Shown: positions 18,952-29,600 of the stretch, one piece after another
Position numbering within the stretch: the first letter of the stretch is position 1
Layout: every line of letters starts with the position of its first letter
Source of the DNA: Ustilago trichophora
Lineage: Eukaryota > Basidiomycota > Ustilaginomycetes > Ustilaginales > Ustilaginaceae
Direction: 5' to 3'
Assembly (NCBI GenBank): GCA_900323505.1
Contig: OOIN01000030.1
Coordinates: 595,600-659,599, forward strand
Length of the DNA: 64,000 nucleotides
The notes under the pieces: model-generated
The model's database searches: none
What the model saw: only the letters and a program-made list of their open reading frames with translations
Told to the model about the DNA's origin: nothing
Translations under genes and position numbers: made by a program

Positions 18952-20670
18952 ATGTCACAAACTCAGGACGCTTTGTGCGGCACAGGCTCGTCAATGGAAG
19001 CTTCTCATAACGATAAGCTTCGATCCGAGGAAGATGGCGGCTCGATGGACAAGGCCATTCACGACACGTCGTCGCAAGATAACGCCAATGTTGGTGTCAC
19101 CAACACCGAACAGGCGCATCTCAAGCGAGGATTGGAACAGCGTCATCTTTCAATGATTGCCTTGGCCGGTTCGATCGGTACAGGTCTCTTCCTTTCGCTC
19201 GGCGGTTCGATTCAGACTGGTGGACCTTTGGGTGCATTGCTCGGCTATGCCGTGGTTGGTGCCATTGTCTGCGCCGTGCAGTTCGCCTTGGGTGAGGTTT
19301 CGGCCCTCCTCCCCGTCACTGGATCCTTTGTTCGACACGCCGATTTCCTCATTGACCCCGCCTGGGGTTTCGCAGTAGGTTGGAACTTGGTATACGGCAA
19401 CCTGCTCTCCATCCCCTCGGAAATTTCAGCCATCTGCGTTCTGTTTCAATTCTGGACCGACATCAACTCTTCGCTCTGGATCATGATCTTCATCCTCCTC
19501 ACTTTTGTCATTGGCGTAGCCTTTGTTCGCGCCTTTGGTGAGACCGAATTCATTTTCGCCTCGCTCAAGCTTCTCACGGTCGTCTTCCTTATCATCTTTG
19601 GCCTGGTCGTCAACCTTGGCGGCATTCCTGGTGTCGAGCGTATCGGTTTCCGCTACTGGGACAAGCCAGGCCCATTTGTCGAGTACATCGGCACGGGAGC
19701 ATGGGGTAGATTCCTTGGATTTTGGTCGGTCATGGTCAATGCCGTGTTCAGCTTTGCTGGTGTTGAGAGTTTGGCCATGGCTGCTGCAGAGACACGCAAC
19801 CCCGGACGGGCTATCCCACGAGCCTGTAAGAGGGTCTTCTTCCGCATTGTTCTTTTCTATCTGCTCGCTGTTCTCGTCGTTGGCATGCTGGTATCTTCCG
19901 ATGATCCTCGTCTCAACGATGAATCTGGAACAGCGGCTCAATCGCCGTTTGTCATTGCCGTCTCTACAGCAGGATACTCGGCTGTCGGCTCTGTCGTCAA
20001 CGCAATCGTCATCACATCGGCATGGTCATCTTCCAACCAAGCCCTTTTGGCCGGCACTCGTGTCCTCTACTCGCTCGCTCTCAAGCGCCAGGCGCCGCGC
20101 TTCTTCCTTCGCACCACTTCATGGGGAATTCCGATCTACGCCGTTCTCTTCTTTACGGCGTTCATGTTCCTTAGCTTCATGACGCTCTCCTCTGGTGCTC
20201 TGACCGTTTTCTATTGGTTCTTGAGCTTGACTTCGGCCGGAGTGCTCGTCTCTTGGTCGACACTCCTTTTCAACCATATCAGACTCAAGACTGCGCTCAA
20301 GCGTCAAGGCATCCCAGCTTCGGAACTTCCCTGGAACAACACCTGGACTCTCTACTCGAGCTACGCAGCGCTCGTCATGTGCCTTATCATTCTCTTCACC
20401 GGTGGCTTCCGTGTCTTTACTACGGGCGGATGGAACGCAAACAGCTTCGTCTCTAGCTACCTTGATATCCCACTCGTCATCGCTTTCTTCTTGGGTTGGA
20501 AGTTGATCAAAAAGACAAAGTGGGTCAAACTCGAGGATCTACCTTTGCGAGAGGCCATCGAAGAGGCCAAGCAGCGTGCCGAGCAGGCCAGAATCGAACA
20601 GGAGGCACAGGATGCTCTCAACCAAGGCAAAAAGACTTGGCTCAAGTACATCAGTTGGATCTGGGATTAA
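18952..20670 (+). CDS. Amino acid permease (APC superfamily, YAT family)
   Basis: 572 residues from the ATG at 18952 (context TTCACCATGTC); upstream open frame rejected. A hydrophilic N-terminus of about 65 residues leads into the classical YAT opening KRGLEQRHLSMIALAGSIGT and the GLFLSLGGSI loop, followed by about 12 hydrophobic segments. Further family motifs: FALGEVSALLPVTGSFVRHA, FSFAGVESLAMAAAETRNP and SSNQALLAGTRVLYSLA. The C-terminus is charged and ends KYISWIWD. Expected role: proton-coupled amino acid uptake at the plasma membrane. Closest types are Gap1/Dip5-like; specificity cannot be read from sequence. The gene lies wholly within the proposed 3.6-kb inversion and appears intact. 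Confidence 0.92.
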   Translation: MSQTQDALCGTGSSMEASHNDKLRSEEDGGSMDKAIHDTSSQDNANVGVTNTEQAHLKRGLEQRHLSMIALAGSIGTGLFLSLGGSIQTGGPLGALLGYAVVGAIVCAVQFALGEVSALLPVTGSFVRHADFLIDPAWGFAVGWNLVYGNLLSIPSEISAICVLFQFWTDINSSLWIMIFILLTFVIGVAFVRAFGETEFIFASLKLLTVVFLIIFGLVVNLGGIPGVERIGFRYWDKPGPFVEYIGTGAWGRFLGFWSVMVNAVFSFAGVESLAMAAAETRNPGRAIPRACKRVFFRIVLFYLLAVLVVGMLVSSDDPRLNDESGTAAQSPFVIAVSTAGYSAVGSVVNAIVITSAWSSSNQALLAGTRVLYSLALKRQAPRFFLRTTSWGIPIYAVLFFTAFMFLSFMTLSSGALTVFYWFLSLTSAGVLVSWSTLLFNHIRLKTALKRQGIPASELPWNNTWTLYSSYAALVMCLIILFTGGFRVFTTGGWNANSFVSSYLDIPLVIAFFLGWKLIKKTKWVKLEDLPLREAIEEAKQRAEQARIEQEAQDALNQGKKTWLKYISWIWD

Positions 20671-21091
20671 TCGCGTCCCACTTCTCACATGAATTAATCT
20701 CTACAAAGCGTCAACCGCACAATATACCCCCATTTCCCATTTCTTCGTTTCTTACCTTGCTTGTATTGTATCGCTATTTGTTCATGGGTCTCGTCGATCA
20801 ACGACATGAAGCTCGGCGTCAACCGCCAGCTTTGATCTTCTGTCATCTTGCACTTTTTTTTGCCAAATGTAATCCCTTTTCAACCTTACGCTAGCAAAGG
20901 GTCTGTCTGCTCGAAAAGTACCGCAACGCCCTTAATTTTCTCGATCAAACGTGCTGGCTCAACACTGGGTGGTAACACTCGCGTTATCCATGCCGTCAGC
21001 CACGTGTTCACTTCAGTCTCACGCTGCATCCACTGCCACTGTTGAAAAATCTGCTTTGATAATGTCGGAGAGTATGGTTCTTTTATCGGAT
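20671..21091. other. Intergenic region at right inversion breakpoint
   Basis: About 420 bases between the permease stop and the truncated end of the P5B gene. No gene recognised. The right breakpoint of the proposed inversion should lie at about 21090-21100. Confidence 0.5.
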
Positions 21092-24000
21092 CTATGGCGG
21101 GCCAGTTCGAGCAGAGAAGACACTGAGAGCCAAAACACCAAAGTCTACCGCCAGGAACTGCAAATCGCCCATAGAGCCGCCAAAACTGTACAACGAACAG
21201 ACGGTCATGAACTGGATCATGGAAGTGAGGCAGATATAGCTAAAGCAACCGAACGAGGTGACCAATGCCGCGCGTCCCTCCTTGATACAGTCAATGACGC
21301 AAGAGATATCGCCGCGGTTAGAAGTGAAGGGCGCGGCGACGGAGGCTTCGGCTTCAGAGAGTGAGATGCCAATATCAGCTGCTTTGAGAGCACCGCAGTC
21401 ATTGGCACCATCACCGCACATGCCGCATGTATATCCTGTTGCCTGTAGTCGCTCGATCAGCTCGTGCTTCTCATCTGGCGACATTCGTGCAAAGATTGTG
21501 CCCTTGATCAGCATCCGCCTGACCGTCTCGACGGGTGCATAGTCGATGAGCCACCTGAAGACGTCGCCCGTCAGTGCGAGCTGGTAGTCGGCGAAATCAA
21601 ATTCTTCCAGGTCCAGCACGTGTGGATCCACTTCCCTCGGTTGCAGATTGTATGGATCGAGCTTGATACGGTCGTCGTCGACACTGGACCAGTCGATCAC
21701 AGCTCTTGGGCTTCGTTGATCGCCTTGAACAAAGCTTGGCATGAAGACGTGTGCGGATTGGCCAACCATGCCACATTCTCTTGCAACGCTGATCGCCGTG
21801 CGCGGGTTATCACCAGTGACCATCTTGGTGATGATGTTGGCGTTCTTAAGCACCTCGATCGCAGGAGCGGTACCCTCCTTGAGCTTGTTCTCGAATATGA
21901 TGAGTCCGAGGAAGCGGAGTCCGCTTTCAGCCTGCTCTCGACGCATGCGCTGTGCTTTGATCCAGCTCATGCCTGCCATCGACTTGCCCGCGCAGGCGAT
22001 AACACGGTAGCCGTGTTTGGTGTAGTACGAGAGGAGATCGTCGTAGTCAGCGGGAAAAGTGTCCTTGTCGCAAATGTCGGCCATGACTTCGGGCGCACCC
22101 TTGACAAAGACTTCCATCGACTGCGACTTGAGACGCTTGACAATGACGCTCATCCGTCGAAGGGAAGAGACAAATTCAAAAGTGCGCAGCACGCCCAGCT
22201 CCAGGAAGTGAGCGTGGCGGCCGGATTTGATCGCATCTTCCACCTCGAAGGCTTGGCCGCCAGGAGGGCGCACCACTGTCTGAACAAGCGCAGGAGGCCT
22301 CTCGGTCAGCTTGGACTTGCCGTTCTTAGCTGTGCCCGTCTTGGTCGTTGCTTTAGCTGAGCGCTCCTTGCCCTCGTCGAGAGTCCAGCCAGTGTATTCA
22401 AACATTTTGACGTCGAGCGGGTCGCCTATGACTTCACCATCAACCACCTTGAGCGAGTGGCAGGTGGCCAAGGCGTAGAGCAGCGGCATCTTGCGTGCAT
22501 CCGCATCGTTCTTGGCTCCTGCGCCAACCGGCATTTCATCGACTGTTTCGTGGAGCTCGCTAAATCTGCCCGCCTTGAGATCAATCGTTCGCGTTCCAAG
22601 CACGTCCAGACCGTCAGCAGTGAGAGTGCCTGTTTTGTCAAAGCAAAAGACATTGACCTTGCCTCCGATGATGACGCGATTTGGCGAGATGCAATAGATG
22701 CCTTGCTTGCGCAGGCGATTGATGGCAAAAGAGATACCGATCGACATTGTAGCTGGCAGTGCGGGCGGGACAACAACGGTGATGAGATCGAGCGCGCGAA
22801 TGACGATCGTGGGCCAGGCAATGCCGATTTTGACAAAATTGACAGCAGCAAAGGTGAATCCGACAGCGGCGGTCGCAGCGAGGAAGCCGATGAAGCGGAA
22901 CGAATCGCGGTAGAACTTGAAGCCCATGGGCTTGGGGAAGAGCATGCTTCGGACCAAAGCACCTTTGGTGGTGTTGAAGCCAGTTCGGACAACCATGGCT
23001 TTGGCACCGGCCTCGTTCTTGTCCGTGGCGCCACTTCCACGAATACGGATGATGCGCGTGCCAGAAAAGAGGAAGTGCTTGGCAAGGTCTGCGGTGACTT
23101 CGGTACCAGCCGCATGGAGACCGACCATGCTCGGAGTAGTGAGTGGCACCTTGCTGACGGGGACACTTTCACCCGTGAGCATACTTTCGTTGACAATGGC
23201 GTCGCCGCTGAGTAGAACACTGTCAGCTGGGAAGAGCAACAAGCCAGGTTCGGCAACATCATAGACATCACCGGGCACCAGATCGCTCGAATCGAGGACC
23301 TGCCAGCTACCTTCGCGCAAAACCTTGACCTCGCAGGTGAAACGACTCATCTCGCGCATACGATTGACGGTCTGGCGAGTCTCGATGAGAGTAGTCAAGA
23401 TGGAGAACAGCGAGATGGCGGCAATGCAGAAGGCGTAGTAGTAGTAGTTGTCGAAGGACCAGAGGATGATGGAGACAATCTGGAACATGTAGAAAGGGTG
23501 TAGTACTTCGTCGACCAGCAACTGCCATGTAGACTTTGCTTGGATGTCGATGAGGTTCTTGCCAAAGACGGTGGTGCGGTCCTTCTCTGCGTCCCAGCTG
23601 ATGCCATCATTGATGGCGCCGAGCGAAGTCCAGAGCGGGTCACGCCAGTCTTTGACCATGCGTAGACGGCCTGTGGGCGGGTGGAGCGCGAAGCGTGTGT
23701 AGCGGTAGTCGAAAAAGCTGAGATCCATGAGCTGTTCAGTCTGGACGCCAGAAAGCATCGGTAGGCCGCCCGTGGTGGAAGGCGTATCGGTGGCGTTGCT
23801 GGTGCCATTGGCGGGCTGTCCGCCATTGATGATACTACTCTTGGCGGAAGCAGTCTTGGAGGGAGCATTGCTCTTGTTGATCAGTTCGGGAGGAAGGTTG
23901 ATGGTAGGAGCTGATTGGAATTCGGCCTGGGTAGAAGGCGGCTCACGCGACGAATGCGGAAAGACGGTAGCGAGTGGACGGGCGAATGGGATGGTGGTAA

Positions 24001-25444
24001 GCTTCTCCTTGTGGAGGTCGCCCCACTGGTTCTCGACCATGATGAATTCGGCATTCTCGAAGTCAACCTCCTTGCAAACCCACTTAAGACGGAAGCGAGG
24101 CAGCCAGCGTCCGATGAGATAGACGATACCAAGCGTAAGGAAACAGACGACGGAATAGATGATCTGATTGGCAACGAGCGTGCGGTAGCCGGTGAAACGA
24201 ATAAAGGTATCTTCTTCGGTGAGATAGACCTGCTGACGGCTCTTGGAAGACTTGTCGAGGAAACTGAGCTCTCGCTTTGCGGCGGCAGCGCTGACGCCTT
24301 GGCCACGAATGTGGGAGCTAGAACGGAGGTCGGCTTCGGAGCGGCCGAAGCCTGAAGCATCACCTGCCTCAAGATCGCGACCACCGAGTTCAGCGTCCAG
24401 CTCGTCCTCAGGAGGATGGTCGGTGGAAAAGCGCGTGTCTCCAAAGACGGGATCGACTGCGCCACTGAGGGTGCCAAAAGCGGAAGGGAGAATGCCGTTG
24501 CGATTGGTGGAATCGTCGTCCGAGGAGTGGTAAGAATCGTCGTCGTCGTCGTCGTCGTCTTCATCGTCAAAGCCGTAGTCGTCATCGCTCCATCCTCTAC
24601 TATTGTCGAGATCTTCATCTTCATCGTCCTCGTTACGACCTGCATCGGATCTAGCTGCTCGCGACGAGACGACCGAGCCTGATGAGCGCCTGCGTGAGAG
24701 AAGAGGTCGAGAGAAGGAGCGGCGGCTGCGTGCATCGTCGTCATCATCGCCTCGATCGCCACGGATGGAGGCAAGGATGGAACCAAGCATACCCTTTGGC
24801 TGGCTCGAGCCGGTGAGATCCGCATCTTCGGGTAGGCGCTTGCGTCTTCCAAAACGATAGGTGCTTCCGCTACGCTGGCTAGCGGGCTTGCGACGGCCAG
24901 CGACCGAGTCAGGAGAGACACTGCGCTCGCTGGATGTGGTGATGGCTTCACTTTGAGCAGATGCACTGGAGAGCTTGCGGGAGCGGCGCGGCGAGCGTCC
25001 CTCCATCGAGATACGACGACGAGAGCTTCGGGAAGCACGACGACCTAGCTCAGGCCTGGCCATCTCGTGACGCATACTGCTGACCGAGCTGGGCACAGCC
25101 CCAGCACCGGGGCCGTCAAAGATGCTTCCATGCTCGTCGTAGCTACCAACTTGGCTGTCTCGTCGGCGTCTACGGCCGATTTCAACACCACCGCCAGATT
25201 CGTCGTTGCTAGTAAGTTCGGCCTCGCGTTGAGATTGTGCCCATTCAAAGGCTTCTCGTGCTTCTTGATCGTCAAAGTAGGGTGACGAGGCGAATTCGGT
25301 GACATCCGCTTCGGCAGGTGCCTCTTCTGCGTCCTTGACTTTCTTTGGCAGTTGAAAGGGAGCCTGGTATTCATCGGCGGCTACTTCGAATTGGTGTGAT
25401 CTCGATGAGCCCTGACCGCGTTGCGTGCGGTCTGGCTCCGACAT
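21092..25444 (-). CDS. P5B-type ATPase (Ypk9/ATP13A2 family), truncated after M6
   Basis: 1450 residues from the ATG at 25444 to a TAG at 21092-21094. A long acidic, Ser/Arg-rich N-terminus (with a run of Asp near 290) is followed by the P5 N-terminal domain, actuator domain (LTGESVPVSK), M4 signature VVPPALPATM near residue 893 (PPALP marks P5B), phosphorylation site DKTGTLT with Asp936, and hinge MCGDGANDCGALKAADIG near 1340. After M5-M6 the protein ends ...SARTGPP and stops. P5B ATPases normally continue through M7-M10. Those segments are encoded at 17514-18134 on the opposite strand. P5B pumps in vacuoles/lysosomes export polyamines and protect against heavy metals. An LTR retrotransposon begins about 316 bases upstream of the start. 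All catalytic motifs are intact. Confidence 0.93.
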   Translation of the reverse strand: MSEPDRTQRGQGSSRSHQFEVAADEYQAPFQLPKKVKDAEEAPAEADVTEFASSPYFDDQEAREAFEWAQSQREAELTSNDESGGGVEIGRRRRRDSQVGSYDEHGSIFDGPGAGAVPSSVSSMRHEMARPELGRRASRSSRRRISMEGRSPRRSRKLSSASAQSEAITTSSERSVSPDSVAGRRKPASQRSGSTYRFGRRKRLPEDADLTGSSQPKGMLGSILASIRGDRGDDDDDARSRRSFSRPLLSRRRSSGSVVSSRAARSDAGRNEDDEDEDLDNSRGWSDDDYGFDDEDDDDDDDDSYHSSDDDSTNRNGILPSAFGTLSGAVDPVFGDTRFSTDHPPEDELDAELGGRDLEAGDASGFGRSEADLRSSSHIRGQGVSAAAAKRELSFLDKSSKSRQQVYLTEEDTFIRFTGYRTLVANQIIYSVVCFLTLGIVYLIGRWLPRFRLKWVCKEVDFENAEFIMVENQWGDLHKEKLTTIPFARPLATVFPHSSREPPSTQAEFQSAPTINLPPELINKSNAPSKTASAKSSIINGGQPANGTSNATDTPSTTGGLPMLSGVQTEQLMDLSFFDYRYTRFALHPPTGRLRMVKDWRDPLWTSLGAINDGISWDAEKDRTTVFGKNLIDIQAKSTWQLLVDEVLHPFYMFQIVSIILWSFDNYYYYAFCIAAISLFSILTTLIETRQTVNRMREMSRFTCEVKVLREGSWQVLDSSDLVPGDVYDVAEPGLLLFPADSVLLSGDAIVNESMLTGESVPVSKVPLTTPSMVGLHAAGTEVTADLAKHFLFSGTRIIRIRGSGATDKNEAGAKAMVVRTGFNTTKGALVRSMLFPKPMGFKFYRDSFRFIGFLAATAAVGFTFAAVNFVKIGIAWPTIVIRALDLITVVVPPALPATMSIGISFAINRLRKQGIYCISPNRVIIGGKVNVFCFDKTGTLTADGLDVLGTRTIDLKAGRFSELHETVDEMPVGAGAKNDADARKMPLLYALATCHSLKVVDGEVIGDPLDVKMFEYTGWTLDEGKERSAKATTKTGTAKNGKSKLTERPPALVQTVVRPPGGQAFEVEDAIKSGRHAHFLELGVLRTFEFVSSLRRMSVIVKRLKSQSMEVFVKGAPEVMADICDKDTFPADYDDLLSYYTKHGYRVIACAGKSMAGMSWIKAQRMRREQAESGLRFLGLIIFENKLKEGTAPAIEVLKNANIITKMVTGDNPRTAISVARECGMVGQSAHVFMPSFVQGDQRSPRAVIDWSSVDDDRIKLDPYNLQPREVDPHVLDLEEFDFADYQLALTGDVFRWLIDYAPVETVRRMLIKGTIFARMSPDEKHELIERLQATGYTCGMCGDGANDCGALKAADIGISLSEAEASVAAPFTSNRGDISCVIDCIKEGRAALVTSFGCFSYICLTSMIQFMTVCSLYSFGGSMGDLQFLAVDFGVLALSVFSARTGPP

Positions 25445-25760
25445 GGTGGTGGTCAGCTGCCCGCCTCAAAAGCTCGGGATCGGGCTGATGCTGAGTCGAG
25501 TCGTGGAGTAGACTGGTGAAGCAAATAGGCCTACTGGAGTCAGTTATCGGAAGGAGATGCATAGAGGCAAGTGCCAAAGTTGTCAAGAGGCTGAGGTTAA
25601 CGAGCTCTGGACGGCTTGCTCTTTTGCTCGATCCGTGCGAATTTCTGTCTTAACCCACACAGCTGCGGAGTGACGAGATCATCGGTGCTACAAAAAAAAA
25701 AAAAACAGAGAATGTTAGAGCGATTTTATCGAACATCGTTAGTTTATTCCGCAAAGACAG
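25445..25760. other. P5B ATPase upstream region, interrupted by retrotransposon
   Basis: About 316 bases between the ATPase start and the retroelement LTR. Contains a 13-base A run near 25691-25703. The native promoter further upstream may have been displaced by the element. No gene seen. Confidence 0.6.
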
Positions 25761-25848
25761 TGTTGTGCGATTACGCGTTCGAGTTAGAGGCCAAGGGGAA
25801 TGTGGTTTGATTGCAAGGAACGCGCGCTTAGAAATTGGACTAAATACA
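25761..25848 (-). repeat. 3' LTR (88 bp)
   Basis: Starts TGTATTTAG and ends CACAACA on the minus strand (TG...CA). Identical over all 88 bases to 31469-31556. The outer flank also happens to share two more bases (AG) with the internal side of the other copy. Confidence 0.9.
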
Positions 25849-25861
25849 CCCTCCTCTCCTT
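25849..25861 (-). other. Polypurine tract of the retrotransposon
   Basis: Minus strand reads AAGGAGAGGAGGG directly abutting the 3' LTR start TGTATT. A purine run in exactly this position is the plus-strand primer of LTR retroelements and fixes the LTR boundary. Confidence 0.85.
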
Positions 25862-25922
25862 AAAGTGTAACTATCCTTCTAACCACCATCTAACCAGCTC
25901 TAAGGAATTCCAATTCGAAAAA

Positions 25923-26567
25923 ATGGCTCCTCCGCAATCTAACAACATGCGCGCAAAAAAACGCGTCACCATTAGGTCTAACACCGAAAATCGCGAAAAT
26001 TCCGAAAATCCCATTCCGGGTCCCCAGGAGGAAAATCAGGAAAATCAGGAAAATCAGGAAAATCAAGAAAATCAGGAAATTCCAGCTACTCTGGTCTGCT
26101 TCAACTGCAAGGCCCAGCCTCTTCGATGCAAGCTCGAACCCGGCTCGAACAAATGCACCTACTGCAGACAGCAGACAGTCAACTGCAATGTTAATGACCA
26201 AATCCCTGCCTTCAAGCTCGAACACACTCGAACTCTTTACCTCCAGCGTCGAGCTGCTTCGAACCCCAATCGACCTGTTGGAACTGCTACGACCCTCATC
26301 GAACCTTGGGTTCCAGCTCAAACCACCTTCAAAGGTACTGGCTCGAAGACATTGAACCCTTCGAAGCGCAAGCATGCTTCGATCGATGCTCCCCCTCCCA
26401 TCGAAGTGAATGATCGAGCCAAAGACAACCTCGAAGCTATTCGAGCTAGGATCAAAGAATTCGATCAAGACATCAAGGCTATCAAAGAGACTCGAGCTCT
26501 CTGGATCAAGCACTTCAAGGGCCTTCGAGCTGCCAATGAGCTCGAAGGTGAGGTGCCTGAGCTCTAA
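25923..26567 (+). CDS. Antisense ORF in retrotransposon: Zn2Cys6-like small protein with coiled coil
   Basis: 214 residues from the ATG at 25923 to the TAA at 26565-26567, on the strand opposite gag/pol, between the 3' LTR and the end of pol. A basic N-terminus (AKKR) is followed by an ENQ repeat (about residues 37-52). Then come six Cys at 59, 62, 69, 78, 81 and 88: spacing C-x2-C-x6-C-x8-C-x2-C-x6-C fits the fungal Zn(II)2Cys6 binuclear cluster. A charged, probably coiled-coil C-terminal helix covers about 150-205. TCGA-rich codons match the rest of the element, so it belongs to the element rather than being captured recently. The LTR read in this direction would be its promoter. Role unknown; a DNA- or RNA-binding regulator is inference. 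Confidence 0.7.
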   Translation: MAPPQSNNMRAKKRVTIRSNTENRENSENPIPGPQEENQENQENQENQENQEIPATLVCFNCKAQPLRCKLEPGSNKCTYCRQQTVNCNVNDQIPAFKLEHTRTLYLQRRAASNPNRPVGTATTLIEPWVPAQTTFKGTGSKTLNPSKRKHASIDAPPPIEVNDRAKDNLEAIRARIKEFDQDIKAIKETRALWIKHFKGLRAANELEGEVPEL

Positions 26568-26643
26568 TCACTTACCTGTATTTAGTTGCACATCGAATGT
26601 AATCGAACCCATGTGCCAGTCTCTCGAAGAGACTCGAAACTCT

Positions 26644-29600
26644 CTAGAGTTGAGAGTCAACCTGTGACTGCTCTAACTCTTCGAGCTCCTCATGTGGCCT
26701 CGAGGGATCCTCCTCTAATGGAACCAGGTCACTTCCCTGTCCATCGATGGCCTGCGACTGTGTTCGGTCCACCTCTGAATGTGCTTCCAGGGTATGTTGC
26801 TGCTGTTGTGCCTGCAACTCCCCTGTAGTTGGGTCTGGTCCCCTTCGAGCCTGTTGGTTCTCATCCTCATACTCCTCTCGAACTGACCGTTCTATATCTT
26901 GATGCAAGTCCTCCTGATCTAGGCCTGCTACATCAGGATTGACTGCTCGAAGACTTCGAAAGAATCTCTGGAATGCTGGTTTGTTCCAGAAGTCCTCTAC
27001 TAGGTTATCTCGAGGGTATGCTTTGAGCAACCGATTACCATGTACTAGCGCTCGAAGTGTCTGACCACTACTCGAAGCCAGGCTGTATGTACCTAAAGCC
27101 TGTTTAGCCATGATTTGATAGGGTCCAAACCATTTTGCTTCGAACTTCAATGGATTCTGATGTCGAATCAGAACCCAGTCTCCGATCTCCAGCTTATGCA
27201 GTTTCACCTTCTCGTCATGCAGAGTCTTGGCTCTAACTGCTCGATTGTAAGCTGCTTGAACTGCCTTATGTCTTTGAGTCCTGAGGTTGGGCAATCGAGT
27301 TGTTGGGTCTTCGATCCGTCCATTAATGACTCTAGGCTGCAGTTCGTCTGTCGGTAACCTAGGCTCGATGCCATAGGTTAGGAAGAATGGACTTTGATTT
27401 GTAGCAACTGACCTTCGAACCCTGCAGGCAAAGATAGCATTGGCTAGATACTGATCCCATAGCCTCGTGCTCTTCCCTACCATCGAACGTGTCAGCATCC
27501 TTCCAATCATTCCATTTAGGGCTTCAACCTTCCCATTTGTCCTTGGGTGGTATGCTGTAGCTAATCGATGCCGCGTCTTGATGGTTCTAAGCAAGTGTTT
27601 GACCACTTCGGCCAGGAAGTTAGAACCATTATCGCTTAGAATCTCCTTCGGTGCTCCAAAGTTGAGTACGATCTCTTCGTAGATGAAGTCAGCTACTCTC
27701 CAGGCTTTTGCATCTGGTAGAGCTTTTGCAATGGGCCAGCCAGTTGCATAATCGATTGCTGTTAGAATCCATTGGTTACCATCGGCTGTCTTCGGTAGTT
27801 GTCCAATGAAATCGATCCCCCACCTTTCAAAAGGTTGGATGGTTGAACTTGCCATGACTTGTGCCAATTCTCGATCCTGGTTCGAGCGTGATCCCTGAGA
27901 TACCTGGCATGCTGGGCATGTTCGACAGAACTTCGATAAGTCTGTTTGCATTTGAGGCCAGTATGCGCGGGTTCGAACTAGGTTTTGCAGTCCAGCTGCT
28001 CCTAGATGTCCATAGGATTGATGCATTTTATCCAGAAAATGCGATCGATGCATCGGTTCCAGGTATGGTGCTTGAGCGCCATCTTCGAGAATGCGAGTCA
28101 ATTGATCATCAGCATCAAGCCTCCAGTGTCCTGCTTCCTCAAGCACTAATGACCGTTCGGGCCCTGGAGGTATCTCTCCATCCCTTAGATATGCTTTGAT
28201 GTCCTTGAGATGATCTGGTTCGGCAGTTAGAGACATCAAAAAGTCTGTTCGACGGGAAATTGCATCAGCAACTGTGTTTTCCTCCCCTGCTCGATACTTT
28301 ATGTCTAGATCGTATTCTCCGAACTCCGCAATCCATCTCTCTAACCTCTTTGAAGCAATCTTGGTCTTTGGTATCTGGGCTAGGCTTTGATGATCAGTGA
28401 GAATGGTAATCTTGCAACCATTCAGTATATAATGTCTCCAAGTTCGAAGGGCATGTCGAATGGCCAACAGCTCCTTTTCATGAACTGGATACTTGAGCTC
28501 TGCTTCGGACATCTTTCGACCATCGAATGCAACTGGGTGCATCTTGCCAGTAGATCGATCCTCTTGTAACAGCACACACCCAATAGCCCAGTCAGAGGCA
28601 TCCGTTTCGATGGTGTACTTCGAATCCGGATTGGGTTGTCGAAGGATTGGTGCTGAACAGAGTAGGCCTTTGATCTTTCTAAAGGCTAGATCAGCTCGAT
28701 CATTCCAGATGACCGGAACTTTTCTGCTGTTCTTCGATGAGATATCTAAGCCGCTCCCTTTTTCGACCTTGAGGAGATCAAAGAGTGGTGCTGTAATCGA
28801 AGCAAACCCTTTGGCATATCTTCGATAATACGAGCACAATCCTAAGAAAGATCTCAGGTCATGTATCGATGTTGGTCTAGGCCAGTCTCGAATTAACTTC
28901 ACCTTGTCTTCTAGGGGTTTGATGTTCCCTTGTCCTACTAGATGACCGCAAAACTCAATCGAAGTAGTCCCGAAGATGCACTTTGATGGTTTTGCAAAGA
29001 GTCGATGTTGTTCGAGGATCTCCAGTATCCTTGACACATGTTCTCGATGTTCATCCAGTGTATTCGAGTAGATCAAGATATCATCTAGGTAGACAATGAC
29101 AAATTTGTCTAGGTAAGGTCGAAGTACTCGATTGACCAGTGTCTGGAAAACCGAAGGGGCATTCTTGAGTCCAAATGGCATGACCAAGAATTCGAACTTC
29201 CCTATTCGAGTATTAAAGGCCGTTTTCGATACGTCTTCCGGTTTGAGTCTAATCTGCCAGTATCCTGAGGTTAGGTCTATCTTCGAGAACCATTGAGCTT
29301 GACCTAGCTGATCGAGGCACTGTTGGATAACAGGCAATGGGTAACCATTTGTTGCAGTTATGGCATTGAGTGCTCGATAATCGATGCACATGCGCCATCC
29401 CCCATCCTTCTTAGGAACAAAGATAACAGGGAAACCCCATGGGCTCGAGCTTTCTTGGATCATACCTCGATCCAGAAGTGCTCTAACCTGTTCTTCTTGC
29501 TCTCGAAGCTGACTTGCTGTCAAATTGTATGCTCGAATGTTTTTAGGTCCTTCCTCTCCTGTGCAGATGATGCTGTCCTGTAGTTGTCGAAGCATCGGTA

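Noticed and set aside
23881..25038. 385-codon minus-strand ORF inside the P5B ATPase gene
   Set aside because: Out-of-frame shadow of the acidic N-terminal region.
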